A stretch of 64,000 nucleotides of DNA from the NCBI GenBank assembly GCA_028290905.1, contig JAQGIW010000245.1, positions 1 through 64,000 of the forward strand, written 5' to 3'. Both the position numbers and the translations under genes were made by a program. Below the pieces are notes generated by a model. That model searched no databases. It saw nothing but the letters and a program-made list of their open reading frames with translations, and was not told the DNA's origin. This document shows positions 17,807 through 26,294 of this stretch, piece by piece; the stretch's first letter is position 1, and every line of letters begins with the position of its first letter. Source of the DNA: Caulobacteraceae bacterium (GTDB lineage: Bacteria; Pseudomonadota; Alphaproteobacteria; Caulobacterales; Caulobacteraceae).

Positions 17807-19192
17807 TTAGGAAGACTGGTCGGCCTCAACTCTCTCAAACGACAGGTCGGGCGCCCGGTGCGCGGCTGCTGCGGAGGCTGCGCCGGCGCCCGCCGGGCTG
17901 GGCGCCGAAGACCATGGGCGAGGGCGATAGAGCGAGGCCGCCGAAGCGTCGCGGCGCTCCAGGACCACGGAAAGCAGGCAGCTCGAGAGCGCCAGGATTA
18001 CGAGGAAACCGTCATAATAGGCCATCGAGAGGGCGGAGCCGCCCACCAGTATCGCCACGAGGGCCGTCTGCAGGGCCCGCGCCAGTTTCCTCGCCCAATC
18101 GAGCTCCGGTTGGGATCTCGCGAACCAGAGGACCGCCATCGTGTTCAGCGCCGCGGAGCCCAGGACCGCCAGGTAGAGCGCGAGCCCCACGAACCCGGTA
18201 TCCCCCAGAACCTCGAAATAGATGCTGTGGGCAGCCTTGCCGTAGTCGAGGCTGCCCGGCGATTTGAAGAGCTTTACGATCTTGTCGCGTTCGACGGCGG
18301 CGAAGCCTCCGCCGACCAAGGGCCGGGCAATGGCGATGTTGACGCTGGTCCGCCACGCTGCGACGCGCCCTTGAAAGGATGCGTCCTCGTTGTAGCTGCT
18401 GATCGTCGACATGCGCTCGAGCCAGCTCGCGGGCGCGAGCGCAGGGAGACCGGCGGCGAGGAGCGCTCCGACCGCCAGCAGGACCATGCCCGTGCGCGAG
18501 CGCAGAGCGTGGAAGCCGGCCATCGCGATCAGCGCCACGAGAGCGCCTCGGGAGTAGGTTCCAAGGGTAGCGACGATGGCCAGAACGATCGTCGCCAGCG
18601 CCCCCATCCGCGCCAGCGTCTGTCGGCTGACCGCCCTCAGATATCCGACGAGGGGCAGAAGGACGACAAAGACAAGTCCAAGGTTGTTGTTGTCGGCGAT
18701 CATGGAGTCGGCTGGCCCGAGCACTTTGTGCTGGCCTGCGGTGAAGGCGACGAAAGCCGCGCCTTTGATGGCGTAGAAGCCGATCGACGCCACCACCATC
18801 CAAAGAACCGCCTGGATCCGGGCTGGGGAGCGCGCAAGCGTCGCCACCGCAAGCACGAGGACCATGGTCTTCATAGTCCTGTCCCAGAGTGGAAGCGCAA
18901 ACGACCTGTCGAGAGCCAGATAGGTGCAGACGCAAGACCAAAGCGCAAATAGCACCAGAAAGACTGCGAAGCCGTCCACCGGCAGGGCCTTCCGCTCCCG
19001 GGAGAGCACCCACACAAGAATGGTCAGTATTGCGACACAGAGGTTGAGCCCGAAGTTCGCGAGCAGACCGTAGACCTCCCGCTGCGGGTTCATGAGGCTG
19101 ATCCAGACCCAGGCGAGAACGCCGATGAAGGCGTTGCGCAGAAGCAGCGGGAGCAGGACAAGCAAGCCTGCGAACAGAACGAGGTCGCGCAC
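17807..19192 (-). CDS. O-ligase/polymerase, exosortase A-associated type (Wzy_C)
   Basis: A 461-residue polytopic membrane protein with about ten hydrophobic segments. The start MRDLVLFAGLLVLLPLLLRN and ISLMNPQREVYG match the exosortase A-associated putative O-glycosylation ligase family (TIGR03097-like; DUF5935 plus Wzy_C). The large periplasmic loop includes RVAAWRTSVNIAIARPLVGG and AHSIYFEVLGDTGFVGL, the Wzy/WaaL-type signature. It either polymerises repeat units or ligates them to an acceptor. A poorly conserved tail follows residue 425. No exosortase is encoded in the window. Confidence 0.85.
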   Translation of the reverse strand: MRDLVLFAGLLVLLPLLLRNAFIGVLAWVWISLMNPQREVYGLLANFGLNLCVAILTILVWVLSRERKALPVDGFAVFLVLFALWSCVCTYLALDRSFALPLWDRTMKTMVLVLAVATLARSPARIQAVLWMVVASIGFYAIKGAAFVAFTAGQHKVLGPADSMIADNNNLGLVFVVLLPLVGYLRAVSRQTLARMGALATIVLAIVATLGTYSRGALVALIAMAGFHALRSRTGMVLLAVGALLAAGLPALAPASWLERMSTISSYNEDASFQGRVAAWRTSVNIAIARPLVGGGFAAVERDKIVKLFKSPGSLDYGKAAHSIYFEVLGDTGFVGLALYLAVLGSAALNTMAVLWFARSQPELDWARKLARALQTALVAILVGGSALSMAYYDGFLVILALSSCLLSVVLERRDASAASLYRPRPWSSAPSPAGAGAASAAAAHRAPDLSFERVEADQSS

Positions 19193-19456
19193 CCGGACGC
19201 CTCCTGCACTCTCGTCGGCTGACGAGAATGCTGTGCGTCCCCCCTCCCATCTGCCGCAAATGATAGGCGGCCGTTGCGTCCGGGAGGGCGATGGATCGGG
19301 GCCGCGCGAAAGGGCTGAAGGGCCTCATGCGGCCGCGGCGCCGTCTCCCGCCCGGACGCTGGCGGAGCAAGCCTGTCTGCGACCCTGTCATTTGCGTAGG
19401 CGTCGACCGCCCTCCGAGCTAAGCCCTCGCCAGGGAGTTCCCCAAAGGAGGCGGGA

Positions 19457-19681
19457 ATGTCGGGCTTGCTGTTCCTGCTCAACGTCGCGGCCACGGTGCT
19501 GATCGCCCTTTGGCTATGGGGCATCGAGCGCTCCGGTGAGGGATGGCGGGTGCGGATCTTCGATATGCATGGCCAGGCCGCGGCGGAGACGCCGCCCCCG
19601 GACGCGCGACCGCCCACCAGCTTCAGGAGGGCTCCGGCGACTCCGACGTCGACTCGGCCGAGGTGGCGTCGCAGCGTCTAA
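19457..19681 (+). CDS. Small single-pass membrane protein, hypothetical
   Basis: A 74-residue frame with a strong Shine-Dalgarno sequence (AAAGGAGG at 19444-19451) before the ATG. Residues 3-22 (GLLFLLNVAATVLIALWLWG) form one membrane segment; the rest is polar and Pro-rich. A second plus frame overlapping its end reads SAEVASQRLKRLPAKWELVR, which looks more protein-like than the called tail, so a frameshift near 19.6 kb is possible. No family is recognised. Confidence 0.5.
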   Translation: MSGLLFLLNVAATVLIALWLWGIERSGEGWRVRIFDMHGQAAAETPPPDARPPTSFRRAPATPTSTRPRWRRSV

Positions 19682-19740
19682 AGCGCCTTCCGGCGAAGTG
19701 GGAACTGGTTCGCCGCGAGAAAGCGCGCCAGATCAAAAAG

Positions 19741-19816
19741 CTAGTGTGCTGGATTTGAGTTCGCCGGTGCGTGGGGTCGGGCTGGGTGCGGACTTCAAAT
19801 CCAAAAAGCACGCTAG
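19741..19816. repeat. CTAG-bounded palindrome, family A, copy 2 (inverted)
   Basis: Bounded by CTAG at 19741 and 19813. Arms match 12219-12291 and the loop is its reverse complement, so the element lies in the other orientation. The right arm is partly decayed (AAATCCAAAAAGCACGCTAG). Confidence 0.88.
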
Positions 19817-21120
19817 GATTCAAGGGTTTCTGGTGTGGCTGGAGATTCAGAAATTCGCTCAGGGGCTTCCACAAACAGCGCCGAATTTCTGAATCGCCAC
19901 ACTAGACGCCGGTCCGATTCAATCGGAGAGGGACCCGCTCGAGCCGCCTTCGCTTGCCGGGCCAGGGCCGCGATCCTTCGTGCGGCGCCGGTCCAGGTGA
20001 AGGGGGTTTCCTCGAGGCGCTTGCGCGCGGCGGCGCCGAGCCGCCGGCGAAGTTCGGCATCTGCGGCGAGCCTGTTCAGCGCCTCCGCCAGGCGGGTGGC
20101 GTCACCGGGGGGAAACAGCAGGGCGTCCGCGCCGTCGGCGAGCACCTCCCTGATGTTCGGCTGGTCGGGCGCGACGATGGGCAGGGAGAACGCCATGTAC
20201 TCGAACAGCTTCAGCGGAGAGGCGTAGGGCGTCGCCGCGGTCTGCAGCGCCACGTCGAAGGCCGACACATAGGCGCTGACCTCCTCGTGGGGGACGCGGC
20301 CGACGAGATGCAGGCGCCCGGCGACGCCAACCGCCTCAGCGCGGCGGGCGAGCGTCTTGCAGCCCGGGCCGTCGCCCACCACCACGAGGTGGGCCGTCCG
20401 CGGCAGCTGCGGGAGGGCTTCCACGGCCATCGCCACGTCGTGCCAGGGCCGCACGAATCCTACAAAGCCAAGCACCAGGTCCTGAGGATCGAGACCGAGG
20501 CGCGTGCGCACCTGGAGCGCGGCGGCGGGGGAGGGACGGCGTGTGGGGTCCGCCCCGTTTGGCGCGACCTCGGTGGGTTTGGCGCCGCGCGTCCGTCGCA
20601 CCTCCTCGGCCAGTGCCCTCGTCACCGGGAGGGCGACATCGGCCCCGCGCCAGAGCGCTGCCTCGCACAGGCGTCCGAGCTCTTTCAGGTTTAGGCGCCC
20701 GGTGGCGCCGCGCTCCTTCACGAGCGGGGCGTTGATCTCCAGCAGCATCGGGAGATTCGCTCGGCGCGCCGCCAGGAGTCCTGCCAACAGGAAAAGGTTG
20801 TAGCGCTCGTAGATGACATCGGGCTCGAATGCGCGGACCGCCAGCCGCAGCCGCAGATAGGCCGGAAGATTGTATACGAGCTCGACGAGCTCATAGAGCG
20901 CCCCGGGCAGGGCGGCGCGGGCGAGCTCTGCCAGGTGCTCGAATCCGCTTCCCTGTCCCGCCTTGCGGGCCGCGCCGTCCCCGTCGGGGCCCACGACCCA
21001 CACCTCGTGGCCCTCGGCGCGAAGGGCTTGAACCACCTCGTTGATGTGGACCCGCATGCCGTCGGAGGCCGCCACCCGGTGATGGTAGAGGATGCGCAAT
21101 GGACAATCTCGCGGGGTCAT
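19813..21120 (-). CDS. GT4 glycosyltransferase with repeat-derived C-terminus
   Basis: A 435-residue GT-B fold glycosyltransferase. N-terminal LRILYHHRVAASDGMRVHIN; donor site LGFVGFVRPWHDVA near residue 235, VVVGDGPG, and the E-x7-E-like region SPLKLFEYMAFSLPIVAPD near 325. The true fold ends near residue 400. The last ~32 residues (from WRFRNSALFVEAPERIS) are encoded by the family B palindrome plus linker, and the stop TAG is the CTAG at the end of the family A element. So a mobile palindrome has replaced the native C-terminus. It is the last gene of the sugar-nucleotide operon that starts near 25.6 kb. Confidence 0.88.
   Translation of the reverse strand: MTPRDCPLRILYHHRVAASDGMRVHINEVVQALRAEGHEVWVVGPDGDGAARKAGQGSGFEHLAELARAALPGALYELVELVYNLPAYLRLRLAVRAFEPDVIYERYNLFLLAGLLAARRANLPMLLEINAPLVKERGATGRLNLKELGRLCEAALWRGADVALPVTRALAEEVRRTRGAKPTEVAPNGADPTRRPSPAAALQVRTRLGLDPQDLVLGFVGFVRPWHDVAMAVEALPQLPRTAHLVVVGDGPGCKTLARRAEAVGVAGRLHLVGRVPHEEVSAYVSAFDVALQTAATPYASPLKLFEYMAFSLPIVAPDQPNIREVLADGADALLFPPGDATRLAEALNRLAADAELRRRLGAAARKRLEETPFTWTGAARRIAALARQAKAARAGPSPIESDRRLVWRFRNSALFVEAPERISESPATPETLES
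19830..19905. repeat. CTAG-bounded palindrome, family B, copy 2 (inverted)
   Basis: Reverse-complement copy of 13559-13633, ending at CTAG (19902-19905). It is joined to the family A copy by the linker GATTCAAGGGTTT. It codes for the last ~30 residues of the adjacent glycosyltransferase frame. Confidence 0.88.
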
Positions 21121-21148
21121 GAGCGGAGTCCGGGGTTGGGTCTGGCGG

Positions 21149-21283
21149 TCAGGCGACCGCCTGGGCGAACTCGGCCTCCAACGCAGCGACCTCAGGGCCC
21201 TGGCTGAGCCACCCAGGGCGGATGACCCGGGCGGTGGCCTCGGCTTCGGCCTCGCCGACTTTCGGCAGGGCGATTGGAATCAT
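21149..21283 (-). pseudogene. DegT/DnrJ/EryC1-type aminotransferase, 44-codon stub
   Basis: The frame starts [20 protein letters not shown] and continues IRPGWLSQGPEVAALEAEF before stopping at AQAVA. This is the N-terminus of a sugar aminotransferase and closely parallels the intact gene at 29986 (MIPITKPLLDDSEAD ... RSGWLSQGAQVAAFEAEF). Its ATG overlaps the stop of the epimerase gene (ATGA), so the start is in its native operon position. The PLP-binding part is missing. Confidence 0.8.
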
Positions 21284-22290
21284 GCCGCGCGTTCCGGAAC
21301 GGACGCCGGGGCCGAGCGACGTTCCGATCGCCACCAAGCCACCAGTTCCGCGAGGCCGCGATCGAGCGGCACGGTAGGCGCATATCCGATGAGCTCGCGC
21401 GCGAGCCTCAGGTCGGCCAGCCGCTTGGGGACTGGATTGACGACCCTTGGGGGCTCGTGGATCGGGACGAGTTCATCGCGGCCCATCGCCTCGGCCAGTC
21501 GCTGGGCCAGCTCCGCAAGGCTCGTCTCGGTTCCGCTGCCCACATTAAGCGCTACGTCGGTGGCCGGCGAGACGGCTGCGAGCAGGTTCGCACGCGCAAT
21601 GTCATCGACGTGCACCATGTCCATGGTCTCCGAGCCGTCTCCGAAGACCACCGGAGCAAGCCCCGCCTCCGCCCGCTCCATCCAGCGGATCAGCACCTCG
21701 GTGTAGCGGCCGTGGATGTCCATCCGCGGGCCGTAAGCGTTGAAGTAGCGCAGGGCCACGTAATTGAGGCCGTACATCTCCTTGAACGCGCGCAGCAGTC
21801 CCTCCCCGAAGGCCTTGGCGGCGCCATACAGGGTGCGGTTGGCGTACGGCGGGTGCGTCTCGTCCGTGGGGAAGGAGGACGCCATCCCGTAGACCGAAGC
21901 GGACGAGGCCATGACCACCTTGCGTACGCCGGCCGCGACACAGAGTTCGAGGAGATCGTAGGTCGCGTCGACCATCACCTGCATGGCGCGCCGGGGTTCG
22001 GCGGCGCACTGCGTGATGCGTAGCGCCGCCAGATGGAAGACCAGGTCGGCGCCCTCCAACTGCGTCCGCACGAGCTCGCTGTTGCAGATATCTCCGCGGA
22101 TCAGGCGAACGCGTCCGGTTGCAAGAGCGGAGGAGAGGTTCTCGGGGCGACCCCGGACCATGTCGTCGATCACCACGATCTCTTCGGCGCCGTGCGCGAT
22201 CAGGCCATCGACGGTGCGGCTGCCGATGAACCCGGCGCCGCCGGTCACCAGAATCTTGGCGCCCGCGATGGCGGTTAGCGATGGAGTCAC
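21280..22290 (-). CDS. NAD-dependent epimerase/dehydratase (extended SDR)
   Basis: A 336-residue sugar-nucleotide enzyme: NAD motif [26 protein letters not shown], catalytic Ser in [10 protein letters not shown], Tyr-x3-Lys in [10 protein letters not shown], then [12 protein letters not shown] and [11 protein letters not shown]. The [10 protein letters not shown] form suggests a UDP-sugar epimerase or 4,6-dehydratase-type enzyme; the sugar cannot be assigned. A GTG start at 22290 overlaps the acyltransferase stop (GTGA), and its own stop overlaps the aminotransferase stub, so the genes are translationally coupled. Confidence 0.87.
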   Translation of the reverse strand: MTPSLTAIAGAKILVTGGAGFIGSRTVDGLIAHGAEEIVVIDDMVRGRPENLSSALATGRVRLIRGDICNSELVRTQLEGADLVFHLAALRITQCAAEPRRAMQVMVDATYDLLELCVAAGVRKVVMASSASVYGMASSFPTDETHPPYANRTLYGAAKAFGEGLLRAFKEMYGLNYVALRYFNAYGPRMDIHGRYTEVLIRWMERAEAGLAPVVFGDGSETMDMVHVDDIARANLLAAVSPATDVALNVGSGTETSLAELAQRLAEAMGRDELVPIHEPPRVVNPVPKRLADLRLARELIGYAPTVPLDRGLAELVAWWRSERRSAPASVPERAA

Positions 22291-22979
22291 GTGGCGGCTC
22301 CCTCATTGGCCGCGGTCTGGACCCGCTTGGAGATGACCCGCGCAGGCGCCCCGGCGGCCTTGGCGTAGGCCGGCACGTCGCGCGTCACGACAGCGCCGGC
22401 GCCCACGATCGCTCCTTTCCCGACGGTGACCCCGGGCAGGATCACGGCGTTCACGCCGATGTCGGCCTCGGCCTCTATGGTGGTCGGGGAGATCAGGAGG
22501 TCGGTGGCGACGATCGGGACGCTGATCGGCAGCCCCGTATGCATCGAGCCGAGGAGACGCGCCCCTGGCCCCCAGCCCACGTGGTCGCCCAGGACGGTGT
22601 CTCGGACGTCGAGGAAGGACTGGGCGCCTATCCAGACCTTGTTCCCGATGATGCAGCGTCCGTCGTGGCGCCCCTGGATCACGGCCTGTTCGCCGATTGT
22701 GACCCCGTCGCCGATCTCGAAAGTCTCGACGTGCCGCAGCCCGACGCCTGGTGCGACCCGCAGGCCCTCACCGCACCGACGCGCCAGAGCGCGGACGCAG
22801 GTCCGTCGCATCAGACCGTCGATGTAGTCCTCGCCGTAGTTGAAGCGCCGGAACAGCGACATGACCTCGGCCGGCGTGCAGCGCCGCGCGAGGTCCCTCG
22901 CGAACTCCGCCTCGAAGGCCGGATCCGGCTCGACGGCCAGGCGACCGTGGGCGGCCTTCACGAGGCGCGGGCGCCGCAT
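22287..22979 (-). CDS. Left-handed beta-helix acyltransferase
   Basis: A 230-residue hexapeptide-repeat protein. After an alpha-helical N-terminus (residues 1-70) come repeated [LIV]-G-x4 turns: [50 protein letters not shown], and [19 protein letters not shown] near the C-terminus. Proteins of this class acetylate or acylate amino sugars or hydroxyls with acyl-CoA. The ATG at 22979 was chosen because it overlaps the aminotransferase stop (TGATG); the frame remains open further upstream inside that gene. Confidence 0.85.
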   Translation of the reverse strand: MRRPRLVKAAHGRLAVEPDPAFEAEFARDLARRCTPAEVMSLFRRFNYGEDYIDGLMRRTCVRALARRCGEGLRVAPGVGLRHVETFEIGDGVTIGEQAVIQGRHDGRCIIGNKVWIGAQSFLDVRDTVLGDHVGWGPGARLLGSMHTGLPISVPIVATDLLISPTTIEAEADIGVNAVILPGVTVGKGAIVGAGAVVTRDVPAYAKAAGAPARVISKRVQTAANEGAAT

Positions 22980-24103
22980 CACGCCGCCTCCCCGGCAATA
23001 ATCAGCGGCCCTTGGATCGCCTCCACGAGGCGCTCGCACACCGCGTCGACCTCATCGTCCCCGATCCCCGGGAATATCGGCAGCGACAGGGTCTCGTCGC
23101 AGAAGGCCTCCGCGATCGGGAAGTCGCCCCGCCGGTAGCCTAGGTCCGCGAACGCCGGCTGCAGATGGACGGGGATGGGGTAGTGCACGTTGGTGGCGAT
23201 CTCTGGCGCCAGCCGCCCGCGCACCGCATCCCGGTCGGCCACCCGCACGCCGTAGACGTGGTATACGTGGCGCTCGTCCTCGGCGGGCGCCGGGTGAGCC
23301 ACCCCAAGGCCGGCGAGGAGCCGGTCGTAACGGGCTGCAGCCGCCCGGCGAGCATGGTTCCAGCGCTCAAGGTGCGGCAATTTCACCGACAGGAACGCCG
23401 CCTGCAGCTCATCCATCCGATAGTTGAACCCCTTCTCGGCGTGCAGGTATTTGCGCGACTGTCCCCAGTCCCGCAGACGCCGAAGACGTTCGGCGAAGTC
23501 GCTGCGCTTGGTGACCACCGCGCCCCCTTCGCCACACGCGCCGAGGTTCTTGCCGGGATAGAAGCTGAAGCAGCCGAGGTCGCCGTGCGTCCCGGCCCGC
23601 AGGCCGTCTGCGCGTGCGCCCAGCGCCTGAGCCGCGTCCTCGATCACCACCAGGTTATGAGCCTCTGCGATGTCCATGATGGCGTTCATGTCCGCCATCC
23701 GGCCGTGCAGGTGCACCGGAAGGATCGCGCGGGTCCGTGGCGTGATCGCTGCCTCGATGCGGGCGGGATCAAGGGTCCAGGCGACAGGATCGATATCAAC
23801 AAGGCGCGGGACCGCGCCCACGTACTGGACCGCCGCGATGGTGGCCACGAATGTGGCCGGACTGGTGATCACCTCGTCTCCCGGCGCGACCCCCGCCGCC
23901 AGCAGAGCTAGGTGGAGCGCCGAGGTGCCTGTGTTCACCGCCACGGCGTACGGGCTCCCGCAGAACTTCGCGAGCGAAGCTTCGAAGGCTTCCGTTTCCG
24001 GACCGAGGGTGAACTGCGCTCGGGCGATGACGCGCTGGGCGGCCCGCATCAGCTGCGGCTCCAGCTCCGCCTGCTGCGACTTCAGGTCGAGGAAGGGGAT
24101 CAT
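22979..24103 (-). CDS. DegT/DnrJ/EryC1-family sugar aminotransferase
   Basis: A 374-residue PLP enzyme that installs an amino group on a keto-sugar nucleotide. It starts [18 protein letters not shown]; the PLP Lys lies in [19 protein letters not shown] near residue 185; [12 protein letters not shown] follows, as expected. With the adjacent Gfo/Idh dehydrogenase and WbpD-like acetyltransferase it resembles the WbpB-WbpE-WbpD set that builds 2,3-diamino sugars. ATG at 24103 overlaps the dehydrogenase stop (ATGA). The same frame stays open far upstream, but that part has no homology. Confidence 0.92.
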   Translation of the reverse strand: MIPFLDLKSQQAELEPQLMRAAQRVIARAQFTLGPETEAFEASLAKFCGSPYAVAVNTGTSALHLALLAAGVAPGDEVITSPATFVATIAAVQYVGAVPRLVDIDPVAWTLDPARIEAAITPRTRAILPVHLHGRMADMNAIMDIAEAHNLVVIEDAAQALGARADGLRAGTHGDLGCFSFYPGKNLGACGEGGAVVTKRSDFAERLRRLRDWGQSRKYLHAEKGFNYRMDELQAAFLSVKLPHLERWNHARRAAAARYDRLLAGLGVAHPAPAEDERHVYHVYGVRVADRDAVRGRLAPEIATNVHYPIPVHLQPAFADLGYRRGDFPIAEAFCDETLSLPIFPGIGDDEVDAVCERLVEAIQGPLIIAGEAA

Positions 24104-25134
24104 GAAGCTCTCCGGACCGGGGCGAGCGCGATCGGGTGGCCGCGGAGCGCAATGGATCGGCTCGCCGCCTCCAGCATCTCGACGACCTGAAGGCCGAGAC
24201 GGCCGTCGGTGATCGGCGTAGCCCCGGTGGCGATGCAATCTGAGAAATGCTGGATTTCCGCCAGGAGCGGCTCGGCCGTACTGATCCGGGGCGCCCACAT
24301 GTCGCCGATCCGGTAGCTGACGAGGAGGTCGTAGAGCTCCTCGGGCCCGCCCGCGATGTTCACGCCTCGGTCGTAGACCTTGATCTTCTCGCTTGGCTCG
24401 AGATCGTCCCAGACGATCATTTGTCGGCTGCCGCCGACCAGCACCCTGCGCACCTTCACGGGCGCGAGCCAGTTGACGTTGAGGTGCGCCACCGCCCCGT
24501 TCGCAAGGTAGAGCGTCACTTGCCCCATGCTCTCGGGCGCGCCGGCGATATGGCGCGTCGCGTTGGCCGAAATCATGGTGGAAGGGCTGTCCAGCACGTG
24601 CTGGACGATGGAGAGGTCGTGGACCGCCAGGTCCCAGAGGACGTTTACGTCCGACTGGAACAGTCCAAGGTTCACGCGCGTGGAGTCGTAATAGAAGACC
24701 TCGCCCAACTTGTCTCCGGCGATGAGCTCCCGCATCTTCTGCACCGCGCCCGAGTAGATGAAGGTGTGGTCCACGAGCAGGGTCAGCCCGCGGCGATCTG
24801 CGGCCTCGATGAGCCGGCGCGCCTGAGCCGAGGTCTCGGTCATCGGCTTCTCGACCAGCACGTGTCGACCCGACTCCAGTGCCGCCAGGCTGATTTCGAA
24901 ATGGGTCCGCACGGGCGTAGCGACGGCGACGGCGTTCACGTCGGAGCGGACGAGGGCTTCGCGCCAGTCCGACAGCAGGGGAGTCGAGCCGAAGCGGCTC
25001 CGCGCCCGCTCGAGGGCCGCGGCCGAGGGATCGACGATGGCCGCCAGGCGACAACCAGACGTTTCGGCGATGCAGCGAGCGAGGTTGGGACCCCAATAAC
25101 CGTACCCGATGACGGCGATGCCGATCATCTTCAC
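24100..25134 (-). CDS. Gfo/Idh/MocA-family oxidoreductase (WbpB/WlbA-like)
   Basis: A 344-residue NAD(P)-dependent sugar dehydrogenase: Rossmann motif IAVIGYGYWGPNLAR at the start, the family motif VLVEKPM near residue 96, and WDLAVHDLSIV near 168. By context it should oxidise C3 of a UDP-sugar (as WbpB/WlbA does with UDP-GlcNAcA) before transamination by the next gene product. That specific substrate is inferred. It follows the acetyltransferase gene by 15 bases and overlaps the aminotransferase gene by 4. Confidence 0.9.
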   Translation of the reverse strand: MKMIGIAVIGYGYWGPNLARCIAETSGCRLAAIVDPSAAALERARSRFGSTPLLSDWREALVRSDVNAVAVATPVRTHFEISLAALESGRHVLVEKPMTETSAQARRLIEAADRRGLTLLVDHTFIYSGAVQKMRELIAGDKLGEVFYYDSTRVNLGLFQSDVNVLWDLAVHDLSIVQHVLDSPSTMISANATRHIAGAPESMGQVTLYLANGAVAHLNVNWLAPVKVRRVLVGGSRQMIVWDDLEPSEKIKVYDRGVNIAGGPEELYDLLVSYRIGDMWAPRISTAEPLLAEIQHFSDCIATGATPITDGRLGLQVVEMLEAASRSIALRGHPIALAPVRRAS

Positions 25135-25149
25135 ACTCCTGGCATTTGT

Positions 25150-25647
25150 TCAGCTGGTTTCCACGTGGGCGAGCTGGCTGCGCGCGTCGCCGCGAAACCG
25201 CGCGGGAACGCCGGCGACGATCGCGCGGGGCGCGACGTTCGAGGTCACCACGGCGCCGGCGCCCACGAGGGCGCCCGGCCCGATGGTGAGCCCCGCCAGG
25301 ATCGTGGCGTTGGATCCGATGGAGGCGCCGCGCATGACCCGGGTGGGTGTGAGCGTCCAGTCGCCGGGGCCCTGGACCTGCCCGCGTTCGTTCGCGGCGC
25401 GCGGGTAAAGATCGTTGGTGAACATCACCCCGTGGCCGATGAATACCTCGTCCTCGATCTCGACGCCTTCGCAGACGAAGCTGTGCGAGGAGATCTTGCA
25501 GCGCCGACCGATGACGGCGTTCGCCTGCACCTCCACGAAAGCCCCGATACGCGTGCCGTCGCCGATCTGGCAGCCGTAAAGATTGACCAGTTCAGGGTGA
25601 AGGATGGTCACGTCGCGTCCGAGCCGGACGTTCGAGGCGACTGGCAT
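25150..25647 (-). CDS. WbpD/WlbB-like N-acetyltransferase (hexapeptide repeat)
   Basis: A 165-residue left-handed beta-helix protein. The repeats run from VTILHPELVNLYGCQIGDGT through IGRRCKISSHSFVCEGV, with the WbpD-like GHGVMFTNDLYPRA near residue 75, to the final [19 protein letters not shown]. It should acetylate the amino group added by the DegT enzyme. The ATG at 25647 was chosen because homologues begin at this point and the extra upstream codons have no repeat structure. First gene of the 25.6-19.8 kb operon. Confidence 0.88.
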   Translation of the reverse strand: MPVASNVRLGRDVTILHPELVNLYGCQIGDGTRIGAFVEVQANAVIGRRCKISSHSFVCEGVEIEDEVFIGHGVMFTNDLYPRAANERGQVQGPGDWTLTPTRVMRGASIGSNATILAGLTIGPGALVGAGAVVTSNVAPRAIVAGVPARFRGDARSQLAHVETS

Positions 25648-25975
25648 CGTGATTCCCCGTGCAACCTTGGGCGCTCGGCCGCCCGTTCGACCAAAGGTCC
25701 GCCGCCTGGCCAGCGCCAACCATGTCGTTTGATGCACTTGGTGTTCGCCCGCCGGGCGGCCGCTCGGGCCAAGCGGGCCTTTGGCGGCGTCGAATGATAG
25801 GGCGGGTGCGAGGCGGTCCTGCTTCTGTGGCGTTTCGTGGAACTACACGCGGAGCGAGGCGGATCTCGAAGTGTTCGCAGCAGATGATGCGGCGCACAGG
25901 TCGCCGTCGCTCTCGCGGCGACCTGTGCGCGAGTCCGAAGGCGCTCCAGGCGCCATCGAAGGGTCGGCCGCGCCC

Positions 25976-26014
25976 CGGGTTTCCGTGATCGTGCCGGCGT
26001 ACGGACTGGCGCAG
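25976..26014 (+). pseudogene. GT2 glycosyltransferase, N-terminal scrap
   Basis: Thirteen codons reading RVSVIVPAYGLAQ, the first beta strand of a family 2 glycosyltransferase. The frame then turns into an unrelated Arg/Gly-rich string. The rest of 25648-25975 holds no recognisable gene. Confidence 0.55.
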
Positions 26015-26024
26015 GCGCCCCGCG

Positions 26025-26294
26025 GCGGACCTCGCAATCAATCAGGCGCTGGGGGTGTCATCTTGTTCCACCGGCGACGTCGATCAGAACGGCGTATGCA
26101 ACGTGATCGACGTCCAGCGGGTGATCAACGTCGCTCTTGGGCTGGGTTGCAGAATCGGTCTTCCCATCGGGGGTCACGATGGAAATCGCGCCACTCTGCT
26201 TCTGAGGTCAACCCCTGCTTTGCCGCACGACAGGAGAAGCCATTTTGTCCAGACTTTTGGCATCCAGAAGTATTCGCGCAAGCCCTTCAGGTAA
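26025..26294 (+). pseudogene. Dockerin-like dyad relic
   Basis: In this frame the sequence reads ADLAINQALGVSSCS, then GDVDQNGVCNVIDVQRVINV and ALGLGC. That is one full dockerin type I calcium-binding repeat (D-x-D-x-N-G-x10-D) preceded by the second half of another. Such dyads normally end large secreted proteins. The N-terminal protein is missing: 11 bases upstream is the GT2 scrap. The tail runs out of frame into the 3' end of the convergent GT2 gene. The 25648-26173 interval as a whole looks like a recombination junction. Confidence 0.65.

Noticed and set aside
17858-18952. Long plus-strand open frame opposite the O-ligase gene
   Set aside because: Its product is a charged low-complexity string; the minus frame encodes a clear polytopic membrane protein. 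High G+C keeps antisense frames open.
22979-25096. A 705-codon open frame that would fuse the aminotransferase to a long N-terminal domain
   Set aside because: The first ~330 codons are the Gfo/Idh gene read in another frame; the product is Arg/Gly-rich with no domain. Only the part from 24103 is real.
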